This document shows positions 34,556-48,078 of a stretch of 64,000 nt of DNA, one piece after another (the first letter of the stretch is position 1; every line of letters starts with the position of its first letter). The notes under the pieces are model-generated. The model searched no databases. It saw only the letters and a program-made list of their open reading frames with translations, and had not been told where the DNA came from. The stretch comes from Pleurotus ostreatus/Saccharomyces cerevisiae fusant (taxonomy: Eukaryota; Opisthokonta). The position numbers and the translations under genes are program-made. Location: NCBI GenBank assembly GCA_024196135.1, contig JAMQCK010000006.1:186001-250000 (forward strand), in the 5' to 3' direction.

Positions 34556-35292
34556 TCACGCGTCTAACCCGGCGTGGGGCCGCGTCCTCGTAGTCTGCGA
34601 CGCCTTCTACTAGCTTGGGATCTCCCCAACTAGCCCGCGGCCGCCTCACCTAGCCCGGGACCGCCCCCGCCAACATCTTCGTTCTCTGTATACTCCGTTG
34701 TACCGCGCCACCTCCCCGCCCGTGCTCTGTACTCACCCCTGCTTGTGGCGCATGATGTACTTGCTGTGCCTGCTGTCGATATACGTGTCTTGTTTTTATA
34801 CCGGTGATGCTTGTTCTATACTGTTCCCTCTGGCTTATATACCACCTCCCCACGCGCGCGAACGCGGGATCTTGCTGGACTTGCTGGGGTTGTAACTTAT
34901 GTGTGGTGCGGTGCGTGCGGACGGTGGGTAGTGTGTGGGCATTGCATACTTTTGCGCTGGCGAATGCCTCCGCGCGACGGGCTATTGTATTCGTGTAGAG
35001 CGAACTTCTGTACATGTAGCAAGGGTTCTCATATACACGCGCGCGGACCTCGAAGTCATGCACCAACCATTCGCTTCGCTCCCTTCGCCACCCCCGCACC
35101 TATCTTCGTAGCTACTTACCTAGGGTGGCCTTTTCGATCGTATTTCTAGAGACTTTTGCGGTATAGTCTCGGTCGAGTAGCTTGTGTATAGTAATTGCAT
35201 GGTTTTGTTATGGTTCAGGATGAGCTTGGAAGTCTGGGACCCAGCGCAAGCGCGAATAGATGAATTGAGAGCGATCAAGATAAAAGGTACAG

Positions 35293-35505
35293 TATACACC
35301 ATCTTTATTATCATGACCCCGTTCCCATTGTCATCTACCATCGAGACGCCTTTACCATCGTGACTTCTTTACTATCGTTTACCACCAGCGAACGCCAGAC
35401 TTGCTGTATGCTCCAACCTCCTTCTGTTGTCTAGTACAGTAGCTGACTCCTGTATACCCTGGGTCTTTGTACATGCCGCGACGAACACGACTTCTTTCGG
35501 TTTTT
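35293..35505 (+). repeat. Dispersed repeat, copy A
   Basis: About 213 bp that reappears in inverted orientation at 50877-51038. An 85-bp core (35411-35495) is identical base for base to 50887-50971. The outer part begins tatacaccatctttattatc in both copies. Copy A is longer because of two or three imperfect ~17-bp units containing tttac(c/t)atcg near 35340-35385. No coding capacity and no clear terminal inverted repeats. A solo LTR or a short non-autonomous element is possible. Confidence 0.85.
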
Positions 35506-35565
35506 AAAGTTCATCGTGTCTTTGTCGGCCAAGTCCCTACCCACAAGTGCCCCAACGACCAACGT

Positions 35566-35577
35566 CTAACCCTAACC
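35566..35577. repeat. Short interstitial telomere-like sequence
   Basis: CTAACCCTAACC, two units of the fungal telomere repeat complement. Too short to claim a telomeric origin. Confidence 0.4.
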
Positions 35578-35770
35578 TAGTAACCAGTCCAGTCCAGTAC
35601 GTGGTCGCTGCGAGTCAGTTTCAGTAAGTCTTGGGCCTGAGCATCGAAGCTTACACTGAGCTCACGACGATCCCTCGATGCACATGCGAACAACATCCAT
35701 AATTATTGAGACACATCCACCGACATAAACATCGTCCGACGTCGTACGAAATTCGTGCATGAGAAACATT

Positions 35771-38700
35771 CTACAAGCGCATGATGAGCTGCTTAATCCC
35801 AGACATCCACAAGCCGATATCGTCCGTCTGCGAGCCGCGCGTGAGCAGGTCGACGTGGATGGCGAGCGCCGCAGGACGGTCGCGGGCCTCCATGGCTGCG
35901 AGAGAGGTTAGTAAGAACGGGACTAGAGGCGAGAACGGAGCATACCTCTGGTGAGGACAAGCAACTGCTCGACCACGGGCGCGGACAGGGTCTCGCAGTT
36001 CAAGGCATCGAAGAGAGGGTTGATACGACGCTCTAGGTCATCTACGAGGCGCTTTTGCTGAGGCTGAAGGCGTATGAGCGTTAGTTAAGATTAAAGAAGG
36101 CAATGCTTACCGGCGTCGTCTGCCGCATCCGGTTGAGCTCGCCGCTCACGACGTTGAAGATAGGCTGGGCCGATTCTGGGATGTGGCTCCTATCCCCGGG
36201 GGCTACAGAGCACATCAGTATCTTTGCGCGCCCCAAGATGGTTATGACTTACGATATTTTGGAGGGGGAGGGCCCTTCTTTGCTGGTGGCGCCGACGGTG
36301 TAGCACGAGGCGGTCCCGAAGGAGGACCACCCGGCGGCGCCAATGGTCCTCTCTGCGCACCTGGAGGAGGGCCATACGGTCCAGGGCCTGGCGGTGGCGG
36401 ACCCGACGGCGACGACTGCATCTGCGGTGGCGCGTAGGGGCTCGGCTGCATCTGCGATGGCGGCGGTGCGTACGGCCCACCCTGCGGAGGTTGCCCAATC
36501 GAAGGAGACGCCCTCATCCCCGAACCAGGCGGCGACGACATGCTTGCGCGCGGCGGCGGAGCGTATTGACTGGGCGTCGGCAGCCGGGGAACGGGACCCG
36601 GTCCTTGAGGAGACATGATGCCGCCGGGACCCATGCTTGGCGGGATGGAGGGCGGGCGCGCTTGGGGAGGTGGGAACATGCCAGAACCAGACGGAGGAGG
36701 CCCCGCACGGGGAGGAGGGGGTCCACCGCGACCCGGAGGCGGCGGCGGAGGCGTGCCCTGGACACTACCCGGACGCGGTGGCGGCGGAAGACCCGTCTGA
36801 CCGCCCATGTAGGGCGAGAACGAGGGAGGAGACGCATTCGGGAACGGCGACGTGATGGCGCTGGGCTTGTATCCACCCTGAGGGGGAGCGGGTGACCGCG
36901 TCGACGCGATAGCTGGGGCATCGTTCCATCCACCGTTCTCCTGGCGCTTGGGCGGCGGGGGCGGGCGCTGCGTGACGCTAGCAGGCCTAGGCGGCGGCGG
37001 AACCATGCTCGAAGGCTGAGGCGGACCAGGGATGTGAGGAGCCTGTTGGTATGGTGCCTGGTATTGACCATTCGCAGGGGCATACGGGTTCGACTGGCCT
37101 CCAGCAGGCGTGTACATGGAGGGCGCAGGTGCTGGCGCCGTGGCCTGACCGGGTGGCGCATACGGGTTGTAGGGCGTCGACACAGGCGCAGCGGCCGGTA
37201 CCGCAGGCTGGTACGACGGGTAGCTCGGGTACGCGGTAGGGACCTGCTTCGAGGGAAGAGCAGGTGCAGCCGCCCTCGGAGCGGCCTTGGAAGCAGCGAC
37301 GAGCAGCCGCTCGCGTTCAACGCTCATATCAACGTCACCCGTGCCCTTGTAATCGGCAGGAACGAGCTTGACGAACGTGACAGCCTCCTCCAGCAAGCCC
37401 TGCGTAGTGAGCAGCAGCGCATACTCGAGGTACTTGTCGTAGATAACGCCGAGTTTGAACGTGCGAACGCTCGATTGCTCGGCAGTCGTCGGCGTGAGGT
37501 CTGTGTCCACGTACTTCGTCGCCGACCGGAAGACGCTGACCTTCTCGATGAACGTCTCCAGAGCGTAAGCATGAGCAGTAAACAAGGACCCGTCTTGTTG
37601 CTCGGCGGACGCGGCGGCGCGTTCTTCCTCGACAAGCTCCTCCACCCAAAGGTTTGCAACGCGCTCGAGCTTGCCCGCAGCCAAGTACGTCAGCATCGCA
37701 TTCTTCCTGAATTCGACCGCGCGCGACGAGATGCCCGTATCCTCCGAGTCCTTGTCCTCGACGTACTCGAACTCAAGGCGGCGACCGAGCTCCTCGGCGA
37801 GATTGGCGAACTCGTCTTGGCTGGCGAAGGTGCACAGCACGACAAATATCTCCTGCCACTCCTGCAGGTCCGCATTCTGAACGATGTCGGAGAGGTCGTT
37901 GCTGACGATCGACTGGAACAAGCGCAAGTATGGCAGAGCGGCGGTACGCTTCTCGAAGTACGCCTTCTGGGTCCTCTGCAAGAGCTCGGGACCACCACGC
38001 ACGGCAAGGAGAATCGCGTCAGCGAAGCGGTCGCACGATAGGCAGAGCGAGACCGCCGACTCGAAGTCGCCCAGTACGAGGGCCTTCGTAATGAGCCTGT
38101 CAGTCTCCGACTCATCCGACGGGTAGATCCTGAATGTGTTATCCTTAAGGCTCTCGGAGGCTACGCTCGAAGGTCCAGAACCGATGGTCGCAGCGACAGA
38201 GGAGTCGAGGGGATAGTTGTGGTGCGGAACCAGCTGCTCGCCTTGGGATGGCGTGCCGATGTTGGCGAAGAAATCCTCGCCGTCATCAGCATTGCCGCCG
38301 TCGTCACCGAACAAGCTCGGCACAGTGGTGGTCGACTCCGCGTCGGCCCCACGAGTTGTGTTCGTAGTCTCGGAGGTGACGCTGTTGCCACTGACCTCGG
38401 ACGGCGTCTTCTCTTGACCCAGGTCGCTCGCAGGGCTCTCCTCGCGTTCCGGCTCGGCGAAAGACACCACAGCGGATTTGGTGGAGTCGCCAGTCTGTGT
38501 CTCGGACTCGGGAGGTGGGGAAGGAGTGGGAGAGGCACCGCCAGCGGCTGCTGAGGACTTGACCTTGGCAATGGCCTCCGCAACGCGAGCAGCAATTTCG
38601 GTCTTCGAGAATCCAAGCAGCGTAATCAGCTCGTCCCGGGAGTTTGCCTGGAAGAGGCTGGAAAGGGCCTTCCAGACCTCGGTCGCCTCTGCAGACGCTT

Positions 38701-40264
38701 TGTCCTCTACGAATGCCTTGAGACCCTCGCCCGACAAGGCATTCTGTAATTTCTTGGCGCGCTCAACGAAAGCTTCCTCTGTCACCACCTTGCGGAGGTG
38801 TACTACCGAGCTCTGGTTCCGGTTTTGCGAAGAGGGCAGGTTGGAAACAGTCACAAGCTGACCACCGAATCCGAAAGAGTTGGCAGCAGGGGTGCGCAGC
38901 CACTTCGGAGGTTGCTTGAGGGAGAAGGAACCCGTCTGTGATGTGCGCGACGGTCCGGGAATGTCGAAGATGTCAGCACCATCCGCGCGAGCGGCAGTAG
39001 TACCAGCAGCCTGAGAAGCGGACGCGGCGTCGTTCGTGGACTGGATGGAGTGAATGCCAATGGTGCCGTCGAAGAATGCAGTGGCGAGGAGATCAGGATT
39101 CCGCGGGCACCAGTCAACCTGGAATGCCCAGTTGTCGGCAGAAGGTAGTTCACCGATTATTTCGGATGTTTGAGGGTTCCAGCAAAGAGCACGATTGTCT
39201 TTCCCGCAGGATAGCAAGAGATCGGCGTCTTGTTTGCACCATGAAAGCGATAGCACGCCCTTCTCGTGGCCGGTAAGAATCTGGAACATGGTGATCAGCA
39301 ATAGAACCACGTCAATCTCACTGCAAAGTACCTTCTCTGGGGCACGAGCATTGCGCAAATCCCACACCATGATGATAGGCGAGGAATCATCTTCCGACGC
39401 CGTGACAAGCCGCGTAGCATTATCAGGATGCCACGCAATATCGCTCATTCCGCGCCGTCCGCCAATCGCCATCCCTCCACCATTGCTCATCTGGCCCGCC
39501 AGCGTCCCCGCACCGCCACCATATGCCAGAGCGACAACCTCGCGCTTGCCGCGCAGGTCCCATACCACAGTATAGCCCGTGCTGCTCGCACCAGCAAGGA
39601 CATGCTGTACTTGCTGGTTCCACGCGATCGATGTGATGTCGTCAAGCTTGGTACTTCTCGTGCCAGTGGGAGTGTAGGGCTTGCTGGGGTCCTTGATGTC
39701 CCATACGTACACCTAAGGGTGTGTTAGAGCATGCCCTAATGCTGTCATGTATCACGCACCTCAGCTCCCACACCTCCAGACGCGACAAGGTTGTTTTGGA
39801 TGGGATTAAAGTCCAGCCCGCGGATAGGTCCCGTATGCGTGGTGTTGCGCAGGATTAGGGATTCAGACGCGCTGGTACGCGTCAGTGACGCGTCCCGCGC
39901 GGACAAGACGAGGAACTTACCCTAGCCCCTGCACAATCTTGCTGGGATCCCACAACGCGAGCTCTCCGTTCTCCATGCCCGCGGCAAGCACACCCTTCGG
40001 ATGGGCGGCATCGACGCATCCCCACGCGAGGCGATTGAAGCGCGCGCTATCGGTGATGGATCCCTTGGGTCCGAATCTTCCGTCTGGTGCTCCCAGGTCG
40101 TATTCAGACTTGTCCAGGAAGTCGGGAGCCCATATTTCGAGCTGGCTTTCGTTACTGAAGGATGCATCGAGCGCGCCGGCTACTGTTCCCGTTGCCAGCA
40201 AGGGGAGCGACGCCGACGGTGACCAGGCGAACGTCGACGTCCGGTGTATTTCCTTGAGCTTCAT
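35771..40264 (-). CDS. SEC31: COPII outer-coat protein Sec31
   Basis: With Sec13, forms the outer cage of COPII vesicles at ER exit sites. Exon 1 is 40264-39921 (MKLKEIHRTSTFAWSPSASL). WD40 repeats run through GLDFNPIQNNLVASGGVGAE, ITSIAWNQQVQHVLAGASS, SDIAWHPDNATRLVTASEDD, VLSLSWCKQDADLLLSCGKD and WAFQVDWCPRNPDLLATAFF. The alpha-solenoid part includes LITKALVLGDFESAVSLCLS and RFADAILLAVRGGPELL. A long Pro/Gly/Tyr-rich linker follows, then three small 3' exons encode the conserved C-terminal helices (IPESAQPIFNVVSGELNRM; RRINPLFDALNCETLS; GLWMSGIKQLIMRL). About 1300 aa. A 51-nt intron near 39290-39340 is stop-free and a multiple of three. Confidence 0.95.
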
Positions 40265-40528
40265 GATGGTTGCGGACGAGAAACAGTGTCCGCGAATGTG
40301 TAAATATCGAGAAGGATGACGGGGGACACGTCCGTACGCTTTGGCCTTGTTTTCCACGATTTATAGCTTCAAATATGCGCAAATAGGTAATTGTTTCCTT
40401 CAAAGACTTGATTTTTTGAGGATTTGTTGAACTCACAAGGCTGGGAGAGTGGGCCATTAGAGAGATACTACTGATACATGTCCAAAAGCAAACAACACAG
40501 CGCGATACAAAACACAGCAGAATACCGT

Positions 40529-43500
40529 CTACTCTTCCATGTCCTCATCAGAATCATCATCATCGTCGCTATCTTCGCCCTCTGCCACGTCGACGGGCTC
40601 GAGAGGGATGTCATGGTCCGCACCAACATAGGAGTCACAGATGACGAACAGCTTCAGGTTGTGCTGACCCTTCGTCAACGTGAACTCCAACTTGACGTTC
40701 AGCGCCTTGTTGAAGGTGACCTTCTTGATGACCAGCAGCTGTCGCGTATTTGGTTCGCCGACAACGAGCCACCAGTTGACCATCTTCTTTGCTGGGTAGA
40801 ACGGCGCGACGACGATCTGCTCGTCATCCTCGTCGTCCTCGTCCACGTCGCGGGCGAGAGTGACTTTTAGGTGGATGGGTGCGCCGGCAGTGTACTCGCC
40901 CTTCACCAGCTCGTACGAGACATCGAGGTTTGGGAAGGCATTGGCCATGACGGCAACGTCGCGCGTCTGCGCAGCGTCCATCTGCAACAGCTCCGTCCGC
41001 TGGTCGTCGTCCATCTGCTGGAAGTCGTAGATGTTCTCGATGCCTGCAGCCTGGAAGCGCTTGATGACCTGCGAGAAAACGGAAGTCAGCAATGAGGGCG
41101 TAAGCCGATCTCAACGAGGACGTTGCTCACCTCCGGCTCGAAGTGCGGCAACTGCTTCAATGGCGAGTCCGTCTCCCACATCGCCTGCACACACATCTGC
41201 GACAAGTCCATAGCCCCAAGCGCATTCAGCCATGCGTTCGACGACATGACATCAACGCAGGCGGATAGCAAGTTGAGCACCTTCTCCAACACGAGCACCT
41301 GGTCGGCAGCAAGGTCTGGCGGCAATTGGATGCGCGAGAAGTGCGCCTGGAGCAGCAGGAAGGTCTTGAAGTGCGGTGCCTCGTAGTTGACAGAGTCGAC
41401 CTTGACGGGCACGCGCTCGTAGATGCGACGCAGCAAGACGTCCTCGTGCCGGCGGATGGGGATCATCTCGAACTCGGCGGAAGAGGCGACGACCTCGAGC
41501 AAGCCCTTCAACTTCGTGCGCTCCTTCAGCGACAGGTTATAAACCTCGACGGTGACGTCTGGAGGAGGGGTCAGCGCAAGTCCTAGAGCTTCTGCCATCG
41601 AACTTACAAGAGATGTTGTAGTACGCCGCGATCATACCCAAGTTCAAGGCAGTCACATCCATCTCGTCCTCTGAAATACTGTCAGCTCATGGATACGAGG
41701 GTAAGCAAGCATTAACATACCGATGGCAATGCACTGCGAGTTCTGCAAGTCGCTCAACGTGTTCTCCACCAACTCGGACAGGTGGTCGGACAAGTGCTGG
41801 TGGCTGACGTTGTGCAAGTTGTAGTAGTTCGGGTTCTGCGTCATCCGCCTATAGAAGTACGTCCACGTTAAGATGTCCTAGTAATCCGTTAGCACTCCTC
41901 CTCTTGAGCATAACACATCGAACTCACCATCGCGTCCTGCTTGTTCTCGATTGTCTTCACCGCGATCTCCGCAAGGAAGTAGTCGTGGATCATGTTCGTC
42001 GGCAGGTGAGACTCGATGGGCAGGCCCTCCGCGAGGAACTTCTTGTAGAAGTCCTTGCGCGTCTGCTGACACATGAGCACGCAGCGACTCCGGTCGTCTT
42101 CCCGTGGGCGGCAGGCACGTCCCATCATCTGCAGAACGTCCATGATCGGATAATCGAGGTATCGATGCTCCTTGCCCTCGTAGTACTGGACACCCATGAT
42201 GATGACCATGTAACTGGCGACGGGGAGACTCCACGCGGTGTCCTTGCTCGCCACGAGCACCTGGATGGCACCAGACTCGAAGATACGCTGCACGATGCGC
42301 TTGTCCTGCTTGCTCAACGCTTCGTGGTAGTAGCCGATGCCGTGCTTCATGCACTCCTTCAGGCCCTCGTCCGACAAGCGGTCCAAGTGAGGCTGGATGG
42401 CTTCGAGGTCGGCGTTGAGGAAGCGGTCAGGGTTGTCGTCGGCAGAGCAATGCGTGAGAAGGTCGTCCACAGTGAGGCGACATTGGCGGCGAGATGGGAC
42501 AAAGATGATGGTCGGCTTGGTCGGTGCGTACTCCGTAATTGCCAGGTAAGCGGGCTTCGACATCGCGATCATGAGTGAGGGGAAATGGGGGATGGTGAAC
42601 GACTGGATGTGGATGTCCATGTCGAGAGGGCGAGCACTACGACAAAGATGAGTACGAGGACATACATTAACGGCCCTTGAACGTACCTTGGCGAGAAGTT
42701 GAAGATATCATGTGAAGGGGCGCCGATCCACTCGCCGAGGTCGCGAGCATTAGCCAAGGACACGCCGCACGCAACGATGCGAGTCTTGATCTCCGTTTGC
42801 GCAGAGACGTATCTTGTGCGAGACAGGATAACCTCGTACGTGGGCCCAACCTCGCCGCCGACCTGCTGCACCTCGTCCGCGATGATGAGACCGATGTTCT
42901 GCACGTTCTTCCGCTGACGCCATCTACGAGAGATAACATCCCACTGGGTCGAAGTCAGAACTATTCCGAAGTAGCAGAGCTTGAGCAACTCACTTGGGTA
43001 GGCGTGCAGACGATGACATCGCCCTTCTCCAACAAGCGAAGGTCGGCACTGGTCTCACCAGTAAGGCTGACGATCTCCTTGCCACCCTGCAACTTGGAGA
43101 ACTTCGCCTGCCATTCTGCTACCCGCATGTCTACCATCTCCTGGAACGGCTCGATGCACACTGCGCGCGGCTGCTCGCGCTTGCTCCACAGGCGAAGCAG
43201 GGCGAACTCGGCGCAGACAGTCTTGCCGCTGCCGGTAGGTGCGCCAATGAAGACGTTCTCGTCGGTCGTGTACAACGCTTGGAAGACCTGCGTCTGGATC
43301 TTGTTGAACGTCTTGATCTCCGATGAGTAGATGCTCTCGAACTCCTTGTTGTGGAGTGCGGACAGCGGTAGGGGCTGGAGGTCGAGCAGGGGAGTAGGCG
43401 GTGGGAACTTCTCTGGGAGGATGAGGTACTTGAAGGAGATAGGCAGGCGCGTCTCGGCGTGGAGCCATCGCTCAGACACAACCGAGATGTAGTAATTAGG

Positions 43501-46500
43501 CGGCACGGGCTCGAACATCGGCACAGTGAGGGTGACGTTGTGCTCGTCCTCCGCGTAGCGCTGACGCAGAACGAACTGGTCGTGGAAGAGGATGATCTCG
43601 CCGTCGACGTCCTCAACACGGATGAAGAACGACTCCGACGTGCCGTGGTACTTCTCGTCCCATCGGAAGTCAGGCGTGATGGTAAGGTCGATGCGAAGAA
43701 GCGAGCGTGTAATGGGCTGAACCTGCGCCTGCAATCTGAAAGTATAGGTGAGTATTCGCCTGAAGACGATGCGGCGGCACTCACTGAAGCTTAGGGAAGC
43801 TGTGAACGAGGCGGTGAACCTTGTTGCCTTGTGCCGGTATACCAATCAGCTCGCCAATCTCAGGCGGACTCTGTCAAGTGAAGTCAGCCTCAAGCCCGTC
43901 GATACCAAGGCGGGTTCTCACCAAGTCGAAGTAGCGGTACCAAGGCTAAAGCTGGATCAGTACGGAAGCGATAATTCGAAGTGGACAAACGCACGAATTG
44001 CTTGCCCTCAGCCTTGCGAATGACTTGAGGGTGCACGTCCGGAAACTGGCGCAAAGGCGTCATGGAGCCCCACATCCGCTTCTCGACCATCTTGCAAAGG
44101 TCAAGGCATGCCTTCGCAGGGACAGCCCAACCACGCTTGAGGCAGATTTCGAACATGGCACGAAGGATACTACGGAAAGGTCAGAACAACTGAACTTGGG
44201 AGGATAGCGATATACTCACCGGCCGGCTGACTGTTGAATGAAGACCATGTCGGCGACCAAGACGAAGCCTAAGGGCGATGTGAGTTATATACTCCTCGAA
44301 TGCCGGATGCAACATACCGTCGAGCTTCAATCGTGAGATGTACGCCTGCAGCAACACATTGATCTTCGCTGCCGGCTCCTCCACGCTCTCCTTCACCGGG
44401 ATGGGTACACGCTCAAGCAACTTCGCCAACTCGATCTTCTCCTCTTGCCGCACCGGGATGAGCTTGAACTCGTTTGACAACGCGAATACCCTGAACAGCT
44501 CGATAGTCGACATCGTCGGGCGCAGGTGCTTGTTGTACACCAGCATCGAGTTGTGCGTAACGTAGAAGTACGACGCGATGCGGCCGAGCTCGGTGCTGTG
44601 GAAGCGGCCAGTGGCGCGCTCGTACTTCAGAAGCTGGCTCTTCTCGAGAAGCGTAGCCGCCGAGTGCACGATGTCCGCGCGCTTCTGCACGAGCCCGACG
44701 TCGTCGACTTGGTAGTCCACACCGACGCTGTAGAGCGACGGGTCCTTGAGCATGCGGACATACAGGTAGGTGTACCCCAGCCACTGCACGGCCTCGTCGC
44801 GGTTGCGGATCGTCCCGAGCACGATTTCGGCGTTCAGGTTGTCCGCGAGCTTGGCGACGAACTGCGACTCAATGGGCAGCTGCTGGTTCATCAAGCTCAG
44901 GTAGTACTGCAGCTCGGAGTGGTTCGTGATGATGACACCCTCGCCGAACGTGTCGTACTGCGGGCGACCGGCGCGACCGAGCATCTGAAGCACGTCCTGC
45001 GAGGACAGCTCGGTCCAGCGGCCCTTCTCCGGGTTGTAGATCTGCGTGCCCTTGATGATGACCGTGTGCGCGGGCAAGTTGACACCCCAGGCGAGCGTGG
45101 CGGTACATAGCAGAACCTGGATGTGGCCCTCGGCGAACAGCTCCTCGACGAGCGAGCGGTCCTCGCGCGACATACCGGCGTGGTGGATACCGAAGCCGAA
45201 GGGGAGAATGTCGGCGAGGACGGGGTCCTTGACGCTGGACGCCATCTCCAGCAGGATCTCGCGCGTACTGCTCTCCGGGCGCACGAACTGGGTGATCGTC
45301 TCCTTATCGACGGCCGTGTCGCGCAGGTACTTGGCGGTCTTGCCGGTCTCCTTGCGAGAGTGCACGAAGACAAGCGTCTGGTTCTTGCCCGCCTGGTCAA
45401 GCACCTTCTCGTAGCAGACCTCGTTCATGACCTGGTACCGTTTGATCGCCTTCTTCTCCGTGACGCCGATGAACTGCTGCTGCAGCGTACATGGGCGGTA
45501 CGACGCGTCGAAGTAGAAGAGGCCCTTCGATTCGTCGACGCGGAGGAAAGCTGCGACATCCTTGTAATTGGGGAGTGTGGCCGACAACCCAACCAAACGA
45601 ACGTACTCGTTCGTCTGCTCCATGCGCCGGATGGTACGCGCAATGACGGCCTCTAAGACAGGTCCACGATCGTCATGCAAAAGGTGGATCTCGTCGATGA
45701 TGATGAGGCGAACGAGGTTCGTGTAGCTGGTATCGGTGCTCTTGCGGGTGATAACATCCCACTTCTCAGGCGTAGTGACGATGATCTGGGTCTCGGAGAT
45801 CTGCTGCTTCGTCATTTGGGAATCGCCAGTGAGCTCGCCGACTTTGATGCCGAAAACTTTCAGACGCGCGGAGAAGTTGCCGACCATCTCCTGTACCAAG
45901 GCCTTCATGGGTGCGATGTACACAATCTTGAAAGCGTCCAGGTCGAACGTGCCGGTGGCTTCATCGCGGTACTTGGCAAGCTCGTTCAAGATTGTCAACA
46001 TGGCAACATTCGTCTGTTCAATATGATCAGGGGCATATCATCGAGGAGACAAACGGAAAAACGAACCTTTCCTGCACCTGTGGGCGCACAGAGAAGCAAA
46101 GGCTCGTCGGTACCGAAAGCAACGGGGAAAAGCTTGCTCTGAATCTGGTTCAGACGCGGGACGGTGAACGCCTCTCGGGCCCATGCCGGGAGAGCCTCGA
46201 CAGGCACGATCTCGGACGGCGCAGGCTCCTTCTTCTTCGGCGCCGGAACGTGAATCTCCTCGTAACCCTTGCGCGAGCGCTTGAACGAGCCTTCGGGCAG
46301 CTTGCACTTCTTGTTCGACATGAGGTGACCACCCTGGCTGAAAGCCATACTCTCGAGGTCGAGTACGCGCTTTGGCTGGACTGTGCTGCCAGGAGCCAGC
46401 GTCGCCGTCTTGGGGACCTCAGGCTTGGCCTCGTCGACATCCATAGCATCCCCCTTCCCAGTCTTCGCCTGCCTGTCACCGGCGAGCTCGCGCAGGATCC

Positions 46501-47620
46501 ACCCCACGCCCTTCTCGCGCATTGCCACCTCGACGTTGACACGCTCGTCCGCGTCGCTGCGCATGAGCTTTGTGCACCAGAAGATGACATCGCGGTTCTT
46601 GAGGAACTTGGTTATGATATGGAAGCTCTGGTACTCGAAGAGGTCCATGAGCTGGTTCTCGCAGTCGCGCAGGCTGGACTCAGAACCGAGGATGGAGATG
46701 ACGGCGGAAGCTTTGTCGGCGGCAGTGACGGGGTCGGGGTAGGCTTCTGAGATCTGGCGTTGGACCCAGAAACCGTCGATTTCGTGTGGTGCGACAATGT
46801 CCTTGTCGGCTTTGTCCTTCTTCGTCTTCGAACCCTCCCCTCCGATTACAAGCGCCTCGTCCTCCCCTTCCGCACCCTCGGCTGGGGCCTCTGCGTCGTC
46901 CTCTTCCTCTTCTTCGTCAGACTCCTCTCCAATCTCAAAGCCTTCGTCCTCCTCTTCGTCTTGCTCCTCCTCGTCGAACACGACGGCAACACCGACGTCG
47001 TCGTCGATCTCCGTCTCCTTCTTCTCCGCGTCGGGGTCGGCCATAGTCTCGTCCTCGTCGCCATAGTCCGTGATCTTCTTCGACAGAGATAGCAGCTGCG
47101 AGAACTGCTCGGACGACAGAGAGCCGACAACCTCCTCGATCTCCTTCTTCTTGTCGAAGTCCTTGACCGCCTCGTTCTTCAACACCTCCAGCACTACGTC
47201 CGTGGCGCTTCGCACGACGTCAGGAGCTTCGTCCCCCAAGGCAGAGTTGACCGCGGCAAGCATGAGGGAATAGATCTCGCGGGTTTCGGCGGTGCGGGGG
47301 CGGTATGTGAGGTCCTCAAGGTCCTGGGTCGCCTCAATGATGTCTGCAGCCATGAACCGCGAGGACTCGGCCTTCCGCTTGACCTTGTCGGCGACTTCAG
47401 TGCGGTCCGCTGCCTTTTTCTTCTTCTTCTCGATATCCTTGGGGGCTTCCCGCAGGGCTCGGGAACCCATGTCTTTGGGGTCGATGCGCCCCGCCAATGA
47501 AGTCGGTGCGCCATCTGGTTCCTTGTCGCGTCTAGGGAGTGCAGAGCGGTCTGCAGTGAGGACAAGGGACGAGATGTCCCCGTAGTTGTAGCCGGACAGC
47601 TTTTTCCCCTGGCCCGACAT
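40529..47620 (-). CDS. BRR2: U5 snRNP helicase Brr2 (Ski2-like, two cassettes)
   Basis: Unwinds U4/U6 snRNA during spliceosome activation. The start ATG 47620 gives [20 protein letters not shown], the normal Brr2 opening. A basic/acidic N-terminal region with an auto-inhibitory PWI-like area follows, then cassette 1: CAPTGAGKT (intron inside), [56 protein letters not shown] and [17 protein letters not shown]. The Sec63-like unit and cassette 2 come next: [17 protein letters not shown], then the degenerate [11 protein letters not shown] in place of DExH, and [17 protein letters not shown]. It closes with a second Sec63 unit and an acidic tail ([17 protein letters not shown], stop 40529). Roughly a dozen short introns; about 2150 aa. 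The altered second cassette fits the known inactive C-terminal cassette. Confidence 0.95.
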
Positions 47621-48078
47621 CGTCAGTGTTCTGGGGAAGGAGAGCGATGACCAAGAAGGGAACAACAACGCGTCGCGAAAAGTTTCGGCGACGCCACCGG
47701 AGTGCAATCCAAATATGGCAGGTACACCGGGCGCCGGTCCGAGCCATTACCCCGGCCTGCTCCTCTCTTCGTCCCAGCGAGCTTCATCTTCTGCCAGTTC
47801 ATCTGGCCATTCTTTCTGATCTGAAGCCGAATCCACTCGCATAGCACCGTGCGCAAATCGTATGTTCATCTCTGACAGCAATGTGTGACAAAAGCGTGAC
47901 CACACGTGATCGTATCAACCGCGACATTCGAATTTTGAACATGAACTTGTTCCTTGACGAGAGCCACTCGTCTGCGTACTGACGATCCTCGGATACCTTC
48001 CCGAACCTCCCTGCCTACTCTCGCCATTCTGCTTGCGACTTTACTAACTTGCTTAGGGCTTCTTGAGCGCGTCGCGCC
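47621..48078. other. Divergent promoter region, BRR2 / EZH2
   Basis: 458 bp between start codons pointing away from each other. No further feature recognised. Confidence 0.5.

Larger units (their letters stand above)
34556..35770. other. Tail-to-tail intergenic region, CHS7 / SEC31
   Basis: 1215 bp between two 3' ends. It contains copy A of a dispersed repeat (35293-35505), a two-unit telomere-like CTAACCCTAACC (35566-35577) and no gene. Confidence 0.6.

Noticed and set aside
34811..35149. Open frame downstream of CHS7
   Set aside because: Lies after the CHS7 stop in 3' UTR-like sequence with no domain or codon bias.
35566..35577. Interstitial telomere or chromosome-fusion scar
   Set aside because: Only two repeat units; expected by chance in 64 kb often enough that no fusion can be claimed.
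37034..38041. 335-codon frame opposite SEC31
   Set aside because: Antisense shadow of the SEC31 coding region; its Arg/Leu-rich composition reflects the complementary codons.
44526..45110. Frames opposite BRR2 as antisense genes
   Set aside because: They mirror BRR2 codons (Val/Leu/Arg-rich) and contain no domain.
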